DNA from: Atrina japonica
Lineage: Eukaryota; Mollusca; Bivalvia; Pterioida; Pinnidae
Assembly (NCBI GenBank): GCA_030159075.1
Contig: BROG01000372.1
Coordinates: 555,001 to 619,000 of the forward strand
DNA: 64,000 nucleotides
Direction of reading: 5' to 3'
In this document: in pieces, positions 1 through 12,900 of the stretch
Layout: each line of letters opens with the position of its first letter
How positions within the stretch are numbered: position 1 is the stretch's first letter
Translations under genes and position numbers: made by a program
The notes under the pieces: model-generated
Seen by the model: only the letters and a program-made list of their open reading frames with translations
What the model was told of the DNA's origin: nothing
Database searches by the model: none

Positions 1-595
1 ATAAAAAAATCGAATTTCTGATATCAAAAATTATTTTTTTGATATAAAAAATGGAGTTTCTGATATAAAAAATTCGTTTTGATTTTTTGATATCAGAAAT
101 TTGATTTTTGATATCAAAATGATTTTTTAATATCAGAAATTCAATTTTTTTATATCAGAAAATGATTTTTTCATATAATAAATGTTTTCTGATATCAAAC
201 TATGAAATTTTTATATCAAAAAATATTTTGTGATATCAGAAATTTTATTATTTGATATCAACAAATGAATTTTTGATATAAAAGAATGTGTTATTTAATT
301 TGATATAAAAAAATTGAACTTCTGATATAAAAAATACTACATATTTTTTATATCAGAAAATGATTTTCTGATATCTAAAAATTAAATTTCTGATATAAAA
401 AAATCTTATTTCTGATATCCCAAATTTGCTTTGATTTTTTTATATCAGAAATTCAGTTTATTATATCAGAAAATGATATTTTGATATAAAAAAATGTTTT
501 CCGATATCAAAAAATATTTTCTGATATTAGAAATTCAATTATTTGATATAAAAAAAAATAGAATTTTTGATATCAGAAAATAGTGAATGAATACT
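1..595. repeat. AT-rich array of TGATATCA-type palindromes
   Basis: Dozens of copies of TGATATC or TGATATA occur in both orientations, spaced roughly every 15-40 bases by A/T runs (for example TTCTGATATC followed by AAAAA, and TTTTTGATATCAGAAATT). The units are loosely tandem and often palindromic. No coding frame is present. The left end is cut by the window edge, so the full length is unknown. Confidence 0.75.
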
Positions 596-688
596 AAAAC
601 GGTGTCCCATAGTGTCCATCAATCAATGGCTGCATTTCATAACATTCATGTCGGTCTTCAATTATCTGGGAATAAATGTTTTTTAAGC

Positions 689-833
689 TTTATATATCGC
701 TGGTAGTGCACTGTAACTCCGTTTTAGACTTAGAATGGTGGTTATTATTACAGAGAGACGGAGTGTTCACATTAGTAATATCAGCGATATATAAAGCTAA
801 TATTAGCTTTATATATCGCTGGTAATATTTTTT
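689..833. repeat. Inverted repeat / hairpin around TATATATCGCTGGTA
   Basis: The string AGCTTTATATATCGCTGGTA occurs at about 688-707 and again at about 805-824, and its reverse complement lies at about 780-797. The latter two meet around the palindromic centre CTAATATTAG, giving a near-perfect hairpin with arms of more than 20 bases. It is probably a small inverted-repeat element. It lies upstream of the proposed KNL1 first exon. Confidence 0.6.
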
Positions 834-866
834 AGCATTCTTTAAGGGTCATTAGCTTTGTCCCCT

Positions 867-894
867 CCCCCCCCCCCCCCCCCCCCCCCCCCCC
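867..894 (+). repeat. Poly-C run
   Basis: An uninterrupted run of about 28 C follows CCCCT. The exact length is likely to be unreliable in any assembly. The rest of 600-1430 is AT-rich and shows no coding frame or recognisable element. Confidence 0.8.
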
Positions 895-1429
895 AAATGT
901 TAAATTGATGTACAAATAACAAATATGATACATGTTTATACACAAGCATAACAATTCTTACATTCCTATATATTGTGTGAAAATCAGGTCGGATCCAATG
1001 TTTTATGCATATACATGTACATATATATCAACATAGAATTAATCATTTTCAAACGAATACTTGCCAAACTGGGTTCTGTAGCAATTTTAACAAAGTGTAT
1101 AGGAATATAAGGAAATTTATGCTGTTGTATATCTCTTTTTTTGTTATTTTACATCAATCTAAGTAGTAAAAAAAAAGATTTTTGAAATAATGAATATGTT
1201 AAGATTGCAGAAATAAATTTCATGTTTAACTGAAAAAAAAAAACACGAAAAACTTTATGAGAGAGCTGTGTAATGGGTATTATATCTATGATATGACTGA
1301 TGAATGCTTAAGTTGTAGAAATAAATTAAAAACAACAGAAAATAATAATACCAGAAATATTTATACATATTTTTAAATAATATATTATACATATTTAGAT
1401 CTATAACATAATTCACTCATTTATGAAAA

Positions 1430-1572
1430 GTTCCGCTCTGGAGAGTTAACGTCCTTGATTTGTAATGCTCATTGCAGATGGCAGGTGGCGTTAAATGGCG
1501 GCCAACTTAAACGTTGATTTTATTGTTTATAATGTACACAGACAAAAGTTATAGCTGGGTCGTTTAATTTAC
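1430..1572 (+). other. KNL1: Candidate non-coding first exon / promoter region of KNL1
   Basis: The first coding exon of KNL1 is preceded directly by a splice acceptor (ATAATTTCAG ending at 3120), so a 5' untranslated exon should lie upstream. The best donor is AC|GTAAGTAT at 1573, at the end of a locally less AT-rich stretch (1430-1570, containing GGCAGGTGGCG and TGGCGGCCAA). The exon start is not defined and no TATA box is evident. What is seen is an acceptor and a good donor; pairing them is inference. RNA reads joining 1572 to 3121 would settle it. Confidence 0.35.
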
Positions 1573-2274
1573 GTAAGTATCACTAATCATAAATGTATAG
1601 ATAAGAATGAACATCTTTATATATGTAATCAAATGTTTTCCTTTGGTTTAAATCGGTGATTTTGAAAAAAAATTAATACATGTCAAGTGGGCTTTGCAGA
1701 CCCTGACCTTTGGCTTTGACTTTTCTGATCGTTTTTTTCGACACGCCAGATTTGGCCCAAGTGAAAGTCGCAAAGTAGATCTATATATGGCTGTTTAATT
1801 ATTTTATGCTCTTTAAACAAAACACAATCTAAAGGTTTACAACAGTTCTTCGATAGGACACACAAATAGAATAGATATGGGAAAGACTTCCTTTGGAGTT
1901 TCGCACCCCCTACCGAAATATTTCCCAAAATATTATATTTGCGGAAAATATCATACTAGAGTATAGATCTGTTTGAGAATTTTTTCGAATTACATGAAGG
2001 AAATATATCTAGAAATTAACTGATGCACACACACACTGACATGTCACATTGTCAGGCATTGATGTGAGTCCGAGTCTTGAATTTTCTTGGCCTGTTCAGG
2101 TTTACCGTTTAGTTCAATGGTAGGCCTACTGGTCAAGGACCAGCGGTCGGCTAGGACCAGTAGTCGACTGTAATAATATTCCTTTTATACAACACATTTT
2201 TGTTAATTTTTCTCAAACCAAAGAAATAAATATTGTTGTGGTAGATACTAAACACGAAATACATAACTCCTTGG

Positions 2275-2895
2275 GGAATACTTGTATGTCGGCGGCACGA
2301 TTTACCCAAAAAACAAAAACTACCCAAAAACATCCAAAAAACACCCCAAAACAATTAAATCGAAATAAGTTGCATCAATAATCATTTTAAATACATTTTC
2401 TTCTGTATAAATATTTTATAGACAGCTAGAAATTAAAAAAAAATCAACATTTATCACTTCTTATGGAACTTACGGACACTGTCATTTAGTAAAATGAAGA
2501 GCCAAATCAGTCTTCTTCAATTATTTGCTTTCACGATTCCTGAAATATTTTTCATATTTTATGTCAAATTTATATTATAAAAAATTCTATGATGTAATGT
2601 GGAAAATGATGATTTCATATGTATTAAACGTCTTTACCGTGCCATATAATTTACATTCTGGCACATTTTTAAATGTCATGCTGACTATATCATGGTTTCA
2701 GAAATACATCAAAGTCAAAAAGATCTACAGTCATAAAAAATATTCATCTTATTATAATAAGATTGCTAAAATTGTTACATTTAAAATGTTTTTGTGTTTT
2801 TTTGGGTCATTTTGGATGTTTTTGGGGTCATTTTGGATGTTTTTTGGGTGTTTTATGGGTCTTTTGGGGTAAATCATGCTGCCCCTTGTATGTTT
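2275..2895. repeat. Inverted-repeat element with CCCAAAA / TTTTGGG arms
   Basis: A stretch at about 2270-2350 (TTTACCCAAAAAAC, then repeated ACCCAAAAAC units) is the reverse complement of 2785-2885 (GGGTCATTTTGGATG units ending GGGGTAAATCATGCTGCC). The outer parts, a version of CTTGTATG next to GGGGTAAATC, also match. The open frames here, up to about 115 residues, are artefacts of this low-complexity repeat. It lies in the proposed first intron of KNL1. Confidence 0.5.
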
Positions 2896-3136
2896 TCTGT
2901 CATAAAAGGGCGAAAACAAGCAAGGTTGAAAATTTCCAGGTATGCAGTGTATATTATTGATACCATGTGACATCTCATCACAAATAAAACTTTTTTGTCT
3001 AGATCTATCCTCATAAAACAACGAACAAACTGTTTACTATGTAATTAGTAAATAAATAATATACAAGTTTCAGTGGTTGAAGTATTAATATTATTATGAA
3101 CAGTCTGTGTATAATTTCAGATAAAAGAGGACTACG

Positions 3137-5366
3137 ATGGATTTCAAAAATGAAAATAGAAGATCGAGGTATGCTTTTAAAATTTTTCTTTTTCCAGCAA
3201 GTATACAGTAAACTTGTTCAACGTCACTTTTTCTTTCATATTCAGAGTTGTTAATTAATGGTAGCATGTTAGTTTACATGTATCATATTGCTACCTAAAC
3301 TTTTAGTTTGGTACCCAGTTTACAAATATGTATCGGTAGCAAAAAGTCTGCTACTATGTTTTGAGATTGAGGAAATTTGGATTAAATGACTGCATTGCAC
3401 ATGTGATTGATAGGTTTTGATGTCACTGATAAAATTACAATACATGTACGTCATATAATATGATATATCAAATCTATGAAAACAATACACAGGGAACATT
3501 CTACAATGTCATTCTGCAGCAAGAAATCTCAACATGACTTACATTGTACATGCTGCACATGTATATTTCAACCTTGGTCCTTGTTGCTACATGTACTCAT
3601 GGTAAAAGTTTTGCTAGCAACATTTGCATACAGTAACAAATTTTGCTACTGGTTAAATTCATATTACCAGTAATATCAATTCATGGTGTACCAGCCTGTC
3701 AAGCAGGTATCCATTGTAACCTACCTGCAGAAAACAACCTTTCAACTTGCTGGATAAGATAATATTAATGAAGTAATTCATTTTACACAAAGAATTGAAA
3801 TGACATGCATGTGAAAACATCATTGCATCAGTGTATGAATCCAGTCTATTAAATCTATTAAAAATCTTCAAAATACATGAAAGAACAGTCAAAATTGAAA
3901 TACACAGATTATGTTTCTTTTTTCACCTGCATATTGTTCTTAATTTTTTTTCATCCTGGGACTTAATTCATACCTTTAAAAATTAAGCGTCAGATGTATG
4001 ATGTACCCCATAAATGTAATCTTAATGGGGACGCTTTATTTTGATATGTTTGTCAATAAATTAGGGGCCTCTGTGGTTGAGTGGTTAGAGCATTGCGTGT
4101 TAAATCATAAAGCCTTTCACCTCTTGTCAGTATAGGTTCAGGTCCCGCTGAAACCTCAGTTGATTTTGTGAGAAAGTTTTCCAGTTTACTTGCGGAAGAC
4201 TGATGGTCTCTTCCCGGGTACATGGTAACCAGGTTGTCTCTTCCACCATTAAAACTGAAAGATTGATGCGTGTGACATAAATAACAAGTTACATTCAAAC
4301 AAAAAGATAAAAAGTCATTAAATCTAAAGATGGTCCCCATAGCTTTTTGTGATCTGTAGACACATGGTTAAGTTGCCATTACAAACATTGCCGGTATGTA
4401 GGGCATCTGTACTATTACTGATTTGCTACCAAAGCATAGTACTTTACTTTTAAAATCTTGTTTTTGTTTTTTTTTTGTTTCAGACTGGGCGGCAAGAGAA
4501 GATCATCTGTAAGTGAAAGAAAAATAACAAACTTGGAGCTAATTGACATTCACTTTTCCTTTAACATGCCCTGTCAGGCATTGAAATTGGTTACCTAAAA
4601 GGGTCTCTAATTTGCTTAAAAAAGAATATTAACACACCTTTCTATATTAAATACTGCTTCAGTGGCTTTTTCTTCAAATGTACTGTATGGAAATAAATTA
4701 ATAATGACTTGTTTTAAAACATCATACTTGAAAACTTTATATTGATGTAAAGGAAACACTGATTGATGAATTGACAATGTCTGTCCACCCGTTCGCCTGT
4801 GTCAGCAATTTGGTTTACCGTAGCTGTAGCCTCTGTTGTAAGAAACCATTCAAAGAATCACATTTTAACTTGTAACACATAGTGGTGTAACAATACATTG
4901 ATACAACGATATATTAAGATTTTTTTGTTGACAATACAATACAGTCAAACTTGTATATAAAGACCGCTCAGGGGAAATTACAAAAACGGTCTTTATAGAT
5001 AGTTTGTCTTTATAGATAGTTGGTCTTTATATAAAGAGTCACATGAGATATTATGAAATCCAAGGTATTGGAGATGACTTTCATTATTTCTTTCATGGTT
5101 AGATATTTCATTTAGTAATTAAATGTATATTGTATTTATTTACTAAAGAGATGTTCCTAAATCCAGGGTCTGGGAAATTGGAAAATATTCATTTTTTAAA
5201 AAAAATTCCAAATCGAGAATTTTTGCATTTTTTTTTGGAAAATACAAGCCATTTTTGTATTTGGAAGGGTCCTGTAACTAGGGCTCTACAACACTAAAAA
5301 AATTCACTCTTCATTTGGCCAGTGAACCAGAAATTTTACTAGCCAGCCAGGAACTTTTACTTGCCA

Positions 5367-5404
<38 letters not shown>

Positions 5405-8400
5405 TCATGTGTTCTTAAAAAATCCACTGGATGAAAATATAGAAATGAAATAAAATATTAATTTTCTAAGTTTATGTAACATTTTAATGTTTCAATCCAT
5501 TTAAAACAAGGTTATTAACTGCATGTTGACCTTTTTGTACATTTTTTATCAATCCAGGAGTGTTTATATGCCTATATTTTTCATATTTGTAGCTCTAATA
5601 TTGAGGCAACCTTAAACTTTGTTTTTAAATTTTTAGCGCCAGTTTCTTTTCGACAGAATTTACAAAACAGAGACTGCCCACAAGAATTGTAAATTTTGTT
5701 TGTAAGTTAAAATCTAGAGTCCAACACCCGTGACCTGATCGTCAGACAAACACCTATACAGTTCTTTAATTTATAGGTGTTTGTCCGACAATCGGGTGTT
5801 TGACTCTCGATTTTAATTTACAGATAAAATTTCCAGTTCCGACTGTGGTTAATCCCTTTGGGGATTCTGTTGCGGCCGTTTTATTGTGTTGCCCCACGAT
5901 AAATCGGCCACGATAGAATCCCCAAAGGAATTAGGCTGTGGTCTGCTTGTCCTCCTCGTCGAACACTAGGCCAAACTTTCTGCCCCGATTTTACCACTTA
6001 AAAATCGCTTAAATTAAAATCGAAATCGGGGCAGAAAGTTCGGCCTAGTTGAACACTAGCCATAACTCTGTTCCAGTATTCCTTTAACCAAGATCGTTTA
6101 AACTTAGTAGTGTCTAATGATGCTTCTGTTGAAATCGACCGAGAAAAAATGTCATCGTGTGCTGTTAGGAAAATTTCAAGTCGAAAACATGAGAGCAATA
6201 CAACGTGTTTTTATACAGTAATCCACGTGCGTTAGATGCTCTAGTTTATCGAAACTGAATAACCAAATTGGTTGTTGTAAAGCGCATAACAGACCATGAT
6301 TTCGATAATGTAATTTCACAGTGAAAACGGACAAACTTTTGATTTCCGGTTCGGGGGAAAAACTGGTCGCAATGTGGCGACTGAATGAGGATAAACACTC
6401 GCCAAAATCTTTAAAAAATGGTTGCATTTGCGAGTGATTTGGTCGCATTGTAGAACGCTGGTAACCATACCAAAAATAGTCATAGAAAATTCCTGTAGCT
6501 AATGCATGTATAACATGTAAATAATGAAAAATAAAATAACAATGAAATAATTCAATGTTTTAAATAATTTGAATTAATTTATGATGTAATTGAATTATAT
6601 ACATGTACATCGAGGATACGGCACGTTATTAAAACTGAAACAAATATCTAAAATGTGCTCAAAGTCGGTGGTCTGTGTTGTTAAGTCACACAAAAGTGTA
6701 AGAATATACAATGTACAGAAAAATGTAGATAGTTGAATTTTATTTAATTATCATTTTATTAGACGTAATCCGATGTTACGAGCAGCGGCGATTTGCTCTT
6801 TGGATTAAGATGTTGACTTGCTATTCAAGTGATGTTCGATTAGTTACAACATTCCAGAATACGAGAAAACAAATCATCATTTGTTCAGCGATGATATTTA
6901 AATGCTCCTGTTTGTAAAGACACCTTGTCACAAGGTGTGTCCTTTCTGAATTTTTTCTTTTAAGTCTTAGTCTTTCGCTGATTAAGTAATCATCACCAGA
7001 AACTGAAGGTCATTAATTGATGATCGAAAAACAAAACATCAATCAGTCAGCAATGATTGTAAGTTCCTGGTTGTAAAAACACCCTGTCATAAAGCACATC
7101 TGAGTGTCTTATTACTACCCGGGGCGTTAATTGACAACTCCAGGTGTGTTGTGACTGTCAAAGCATCATGTGTTGCACCATGTTGTTGATTAGATCTCGA
7201 ATTGTCCCGTGAGAATTATCTATGAGTTATCTTTCTTCCACGAGTAGTAAGTGTATAAGTAGTCACTATACGCAAGTAGGACAACTACCGGCGGACAAAA
7301 TACAGTGGTCGCTGGTCGCGTAAGGCAGGTGGTTGCTATATAGAGGGCAAATATATAGTAATTCTCAAGGGGCAGTCCAAATACAGTCGTTATGGACAGG
7401 AAGTCGTTATATGAGGGGGGTCGCTAAGGCAAGTTTGACTGTATATTGATATGGGGAAAAAATATCGATATTTTCTGGAAAAATAAATTATGGAATTATG
7501 TTGGTTCTTTTATTAGTATATCAGTGTCTGTCAGTGTCACCAAAGCACTAAAAAAAAAATTTTATTGCCAAAAATAAGTTAACCAGTAGTTCTACATTCA
7601 CTGTTTCTGTGTTTCACACTATTTCCGATGTTATACTAAATATTCCTAACAAAATGATATAATGTCAGGGTTTTCCCTTAAGCATGATTTCTGCATCTCT
7701 GATGCATAAAATCTTTTCAGGATGCAAAACATGAATATTAGTGAGTCCCTAAGGACACACAAAAACTCAGTATTTTGTTTTCAACCTAAGACTGAAAATG
7801 TGTGTCTTTGTTTTCATGTATTTTCTTTAATTCTATTGACTAGGGGACTCACAAATTTAATAAATGACTCAGCTTGTCGGTCCATGAGACTCATTAGAAT
7901 AACACCCTAAGGAAAAAATTGTAATGTGATACATAGTGATATGCTTTTTATTGATCATGATATATTGTGATTCACTTTTGAGTCCTGATACACAGCCCTA
8001 GTAACACATGATGATAGAATGTGATGACATTAGTTGACTGACCTTCATTTTTTACCTTGACATTCACCTTTGACTGTAAAATTCAAATTCCACATTATAT
8101 GACGGTTTTGAAATTACTTGCCCACTTAGGCAGGTATCAGAAAAGTTGGTTTTTTTTGTATGAATGCTGAATACAAAATCTGATCAGCCAGGAGCAGTTA
8201 AGGCAATGGTGAATATTGAGTCCTGTAATGAAAGTGTTCTAAACTAAAGTTGAAATTGTTTTAAGCTGTGTCAATTTTTTTTCCTCTTTTATGCAGACGT
8301 CACCAGTTATACATGAAGTGATATCACATTTGACCTTCACTTTAGAATGCCTTTAGAATTTCTTTACTGAGAGTTTCGCAAATCATTACCTGTGTCAAAG

Positions 8401-9922
8401 TCTTACACTTTTCTGTTACAGTCGTGGACTTGTTCATTAAATTGAGGAAAAACATGTGTACTGTGAAACTTGTATATATAATGACCTCCTTAGGGACACT
8501 AGAAAACTGATTTTAATAGGGAGGTAGTCTTTATATAAGCCATAAGGTTGATTTGTACACAAATGGTACTATTGGGGACAGCAAAAAATGGTCTTTGTGA
8601 CCAGGTGGTCTTTATACACAGGTGGTTGCTAAAGCAGGTTTTACTGTACATGTTTTTTGCTTTGGGAATGGGGCGGATATTCGGTCCCATGGAAACTAAA
8701 GAAAAAGGCCTGACAGTACACTACTTTGTATCATATCCCATGTCAGTTCAAATTTTATTCATATTTTTATTTTGTAGATATTGAAGATGACAGGGATAAG
8801 TGGCCCATTGTCAGATTTAGATCCAAATAGACCGGTAAGTGTCTTATGTCATATGTAAGTTATATGACCGATCATATATGTCCTGTAACTTATGCCTCAA
8901 ATCATAAGTCAATTATGTCTCATCATAAGGTAATTAATATGCAAGTTATTTTTTTAATTTGTAAGTAAATTATGTCTCATTGTTAAGTTGTCTCTTGTCA
9001 TACAGAAGTTATGTCTCATGTCATATTTATGAGTTATTTATTAGATGTAGAAAAAAAATATCAATTTTAGCGTACATTTTAGCAATTTTCACACATTCAA
9101 AGCTAAATTTAAACAGTGAGTGCTAGATATTAACTGCGCCTAATTAGATCTTAATCAAATAGACCCGTTTGTTATGTTTTATGATTAAGACCAAAATACC
9201 TACTGCACTAACATACACTTTTTATTATGCCCCCGGCCTGAAAGGTCTGCTGGGGGCATCTAGTGTTCCGATTGTCTGTCTGTCTGTCTGCCTGTCCGTC
9301 TGTCTGTCCGTAATGCCATCCCACTTACATATAAAGTACAATATTTCAAGTTTGGATTGTGAAACATTAACCAAACTTGGACTGTAAGTTCATCTAAGGG
9401 TTGCTTACACCTCACTGACATCACATGCCCCTGGGGTTGGGTGGGGACATTTTCTTTGCTAGCATAGAAATTTGTTGGGACCGGGGGCATTTGTGTTTCA
9501 CAAACATCTTGTTTATGGTGCTATTTGGCCTGGATGTTCCTGGAGGGTCTAGCATTGGTATTGTGAAGTTTAATTGAGAAATACATACTGCAGTTACACA
9601 CACATTTTTTTCACCATGAGTGCACCTGTTTTCATTTACATGTGCGTTACAAGTGTGGTAATTCTGCATAGTGTTTAAAAGATTTCAAAGCTTTATTCGT
9701 TTTATATAATATTTTCTGTACTTTGGCTTCCTTAGAAATTCACAACCTTTAATCATCATGTTATTTTTTATTTGGTACACTTTTTTTGTCAGCTGGATAA
9801 TGATATCCCTATCAAGAAGAGCAGAATGTCCTCAACAAGAAGGGTCAGTTTTGCAGACACTTTTCAGATTAAGTAAGTATTATGCATCACAGTATTTCGC
9901 CAGACAGTGTTTTATTTTTGTT

Positions 9923-9962
<40 letters not shown>

Positions 9963-12900
9963 AATTGGTGCTATTGCCATTGGAGATCAGCAGTGCAAGC
10001 ACTGATCACAGAAAGAGAAAAATGCTAATGGTAGTTCAGCTTGGCTAGCATGGAAGGTCTTGGGTTTTGATTCTCAGATCTGCCCACTCACTGTATCAAA
10101 GTTACATTTCCTATTTGCCACAGTTAAGACTTGTGTCATTCATCCATACACATGTAAACAATGTCATATGAAGGGGTAGACCAATGTTCGCAGCTTTGTT
10201 GTCTCCCTTGTATGGTCAGGATTTTTCAACATTTTTCTTTTCCCTTAGGTCAGGGGCCATATGATTTTGGTGTATGTGTGTGTGCAACATTTTGATTTCT
10301 GTCAAATAAAAATTAACTTCTTCAAATTTTAATTTAATTTGGTATGACGCTTTATATCAATGAGATCTAAAATGAGTCAATTTATGGTCAATTAGTTCAT
10401 TTATGGCCAATGTTTGTCAAATATTTGCCATAGTTATGGGACTTTTGTTTCTTTCTAAATGGCTTAAGTTTTTGGGGGAGGGGCATGGATGTTTTTTAAA
10501 CAAATTTTGTGCTTTCAGTACTCTTGATCATCTTCATTGGGAGCTTTCAGTTGTTGGGGTTACGGTTCAGGAGCAATAATCATTAGGGCTACATTTCACT
10601 AAGATTTTGTAAATCAGTAAGCTGTAAATATTGTGTGGTCTGTATGGTTAGTCACTGATAACCAATTTAAAACTTTTCCTGAAACGCTGCCTTGAGAATA
10701 AGTCAATATGCTGTTACCTATCCACACCATTCTCCATGTTTTCTTTGGTCTCCCTCTTTTTCTTTTCCCTTCTGGTGCCCATGTTATTGCTATGTTACAG
10801 TCATGAATTTATTGCCTTCAATAAATCAATATGCACTGGCTTGTTTATTCTACTGCTAGATTTAAAACATTAAAAATCCATTGTGTTTACAAGTCTATAA
10901 CCTTTTTATACTGACTTTATCCACGCACTTGATAACTGTATACACACTTTATTTACATGTCTATTTTATTCACAGAGAATTTCAGAAAGACTCACCACAT
11001 CGGTGGCAGGATGAAGAAAAGAGTCCAGGTATGTGGCACCACACGATGATGCTGGCATGTTATAGGAGTCTGGTCCAGAAAAGGGACCTTACAACATAAC
11101 GAATGAAATGAGATAAAACAATGAATTCCGTCTCACCTATTATCTCTAATTTTGTAGATTTTTTGTGCAGGGGGCAAAAAGTTTCTTGTGCCATTACTCA
11201 TTCTCATATATTTTTGAAATCCTCATATGAAAACATACAAATAACAATTTTCCTAAAAATTGTTCTAAGAACCCTTCTCTCAACCGATGGCTCAAATAAA
11301 GTGTATGCATAATGTAACAACATTCAAATTTAGTGGTTATTTTTTAAAGTTAGGAGTTATACTCAATCACTAGAGCCGGCTTGGCTCAGTCAGTAGGGTG
11401 CTCGACTCTTGATCATGAGGTCGTGAGTTTGAGTCCAGCCGGCTGCAGGTTGGTTTCCTGTCATTCGGATGAGAGAGTAAAAACCAAGATCCCGTGTCAC
11501 AGTAGGTGTCGGCACGTTAAAGAACCCTCACTGCTCAATGGTCTTATGTGCAGAGCTTAGGCCAAAATTTGAAGCCCTTCACCAGCATTAAGTGACATCT
11601 TCATATGAGTGAAATATTCTTTAGTGGGACGTTAAACAACAATAAACAAACAAACATACTCAATCACAATTATCATGTCCAAGTCTTGACACAAGTAGAA
11701 AGTCATACTTTTCCATGAAATAGATTTTTCATGCCATTTGGCCATTAAAAAACAGTTCTACTTTCATCTGAAATTGTTTAATCAATATTTTCAGGCAGTA
11801 GTATGGTGCCTTGGTAATAATGATCTATTACTCAAAATTTAACTCTTTCATATATTTACAGAGAGTACCGAGGAGCTGAAGAATGAAAGGTAAGTAAGTC
11901 AAAAGAAGAAAAGGTTGTAAGTATAAGGCCTTTCAATAGAAACCGACAGATTCTGTCTGGCTATTCTTATTAAAAACAGTTAAAATTGTTGATTACATTC
12001 TCTGCTATTCAGAAAAAATTCTGATGTTATATACAATTGATATTGATGAAGTCTTAGATGGGCAAATAAATTACCAAACAGTATTTTCTGTAGATAGAAT
12101 AAAAACAAACAGTATTAATGGTATATTCATTAATTTTCACTAAAACTGCTTAACCACAACCATTTTTCCCTCTGAAGATGGTAAATGATTAGAGCAACAC
12201 CAAACCCAATCCACAAGATATTGGTATTAAGCTATAGTATGCTACATGCAGAGTTCATTGATACCCTTTTGCTGAATATATTTCATCACTTATCAATTAC
12301 TCCAGAAAGTATTGAAAGCTCTTTCTACCATAATTTGGGTTGTTATACTACTCTCAAGTGGTGGTATAAAGGAAGCTGCAGTGAGTTTAACATATACAAA
12401 TAACCAACAGGGCTGAATAAATATCATCGACCGAGCCCGCACTACTACTGAAATGAAGTGTTTGTACATTAATGTGTATCAGACAAATTGTTGACAGTCA
12501 AAGTTGGGGATTAAAGTAATTGGAGGAAAAAGTGTCCGTTTTTGAACTCTCTAACAATGTTAGTCCTACCTTTGACATATTGATGTAGATTGAAGCGACA
12601 TACAAGTGTGACACGATCATTAGTGTCTGAGCCCAATAGTGTCTAGACATGATGTAGGCCGAAAATCCATACTACCAATGTTTTCAGTTATGGTAGAAAC
12701 AGATTCAGCAATATGATTATCTTGTTTATCTTACTCTAGTTAGTTAATTTTTCAAAATTTGAAAAGATGGTAAACCTAGTGTCTTTTCAAATTTTGAAAA
12801 TAAACTAAATCAAGTTAGATAAACATGATAATCAACTAACACTCATTTTGGAATCTTTATGTATAAGCATTAATTAACAGTTTAATTTCTTGTGTGTGAT

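Larger units (their letters stand above)
4880..8000 (+). mobile_element. hAT-like MITE, expanded by nested insertions
   Basis: Exact 8-bp direct repeats GTAACACA (4872-4879 and 8001-8008) flank it, as expected for hAT elements. The left end is TAGTGGTGTAACAATACATT; the right end read inward on the minus strand is TAGGGCTGTGTATCAGGACT. Aligning with the reverse-oriented copy at 23045-23530 shows the original element was about 0.4 kb. It was split by a 2.5-kb element (4942-7441) and by a smaller one at about 7672-7915. No transposase frame is present. It lies in KNL1 intron 2. Confidence 0.75.
4484..9872 (+). other. KNL1: KNL1 exons 2-4: PP1-docking SILK and RVSF motifs
   Basis: Exon 2 is only 25 nt and encodes LGGKRRSS. 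Exon 3 opens with ILK in phase 0, so the SILK motif (residues 19-22) is split by a 4.3-kb intron. Exon 4 carries STRRVSFADTFQI, with RVSF at residues 55-58. In vertebrate KNL1 the corresponding RRHSSILK and RRVSFADT segments bind PP1 and are phosphorylated by Aurora B. The basic residues before each serine are kept here, which suggests the same regulation (inference from the family). Confidence 0.9.

Noticed and set aside
2525..2960. Open frames of up to 115 codons on both strands
   Set aside because: They run through the GGGTCATTTTGGATG low-complexity inverted repeat and have no splice or domain support.
4063..4140. tRNA gene
   Set aside because: A- and B-box-like motifs are present, but arms do not pair and a SINE body follows.
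6176..6448. 90-codon minus-strand frame inside the 2.5-kb TIR element as a transposase remnant
   Set aside because: No DDE, helix-turn-helix or other transposase motif could be recognised.
11376..11440. tRNA gene
   Set aside because: It is the tRNA-like head of a SINE with 12-bp target duplications around the whole element.
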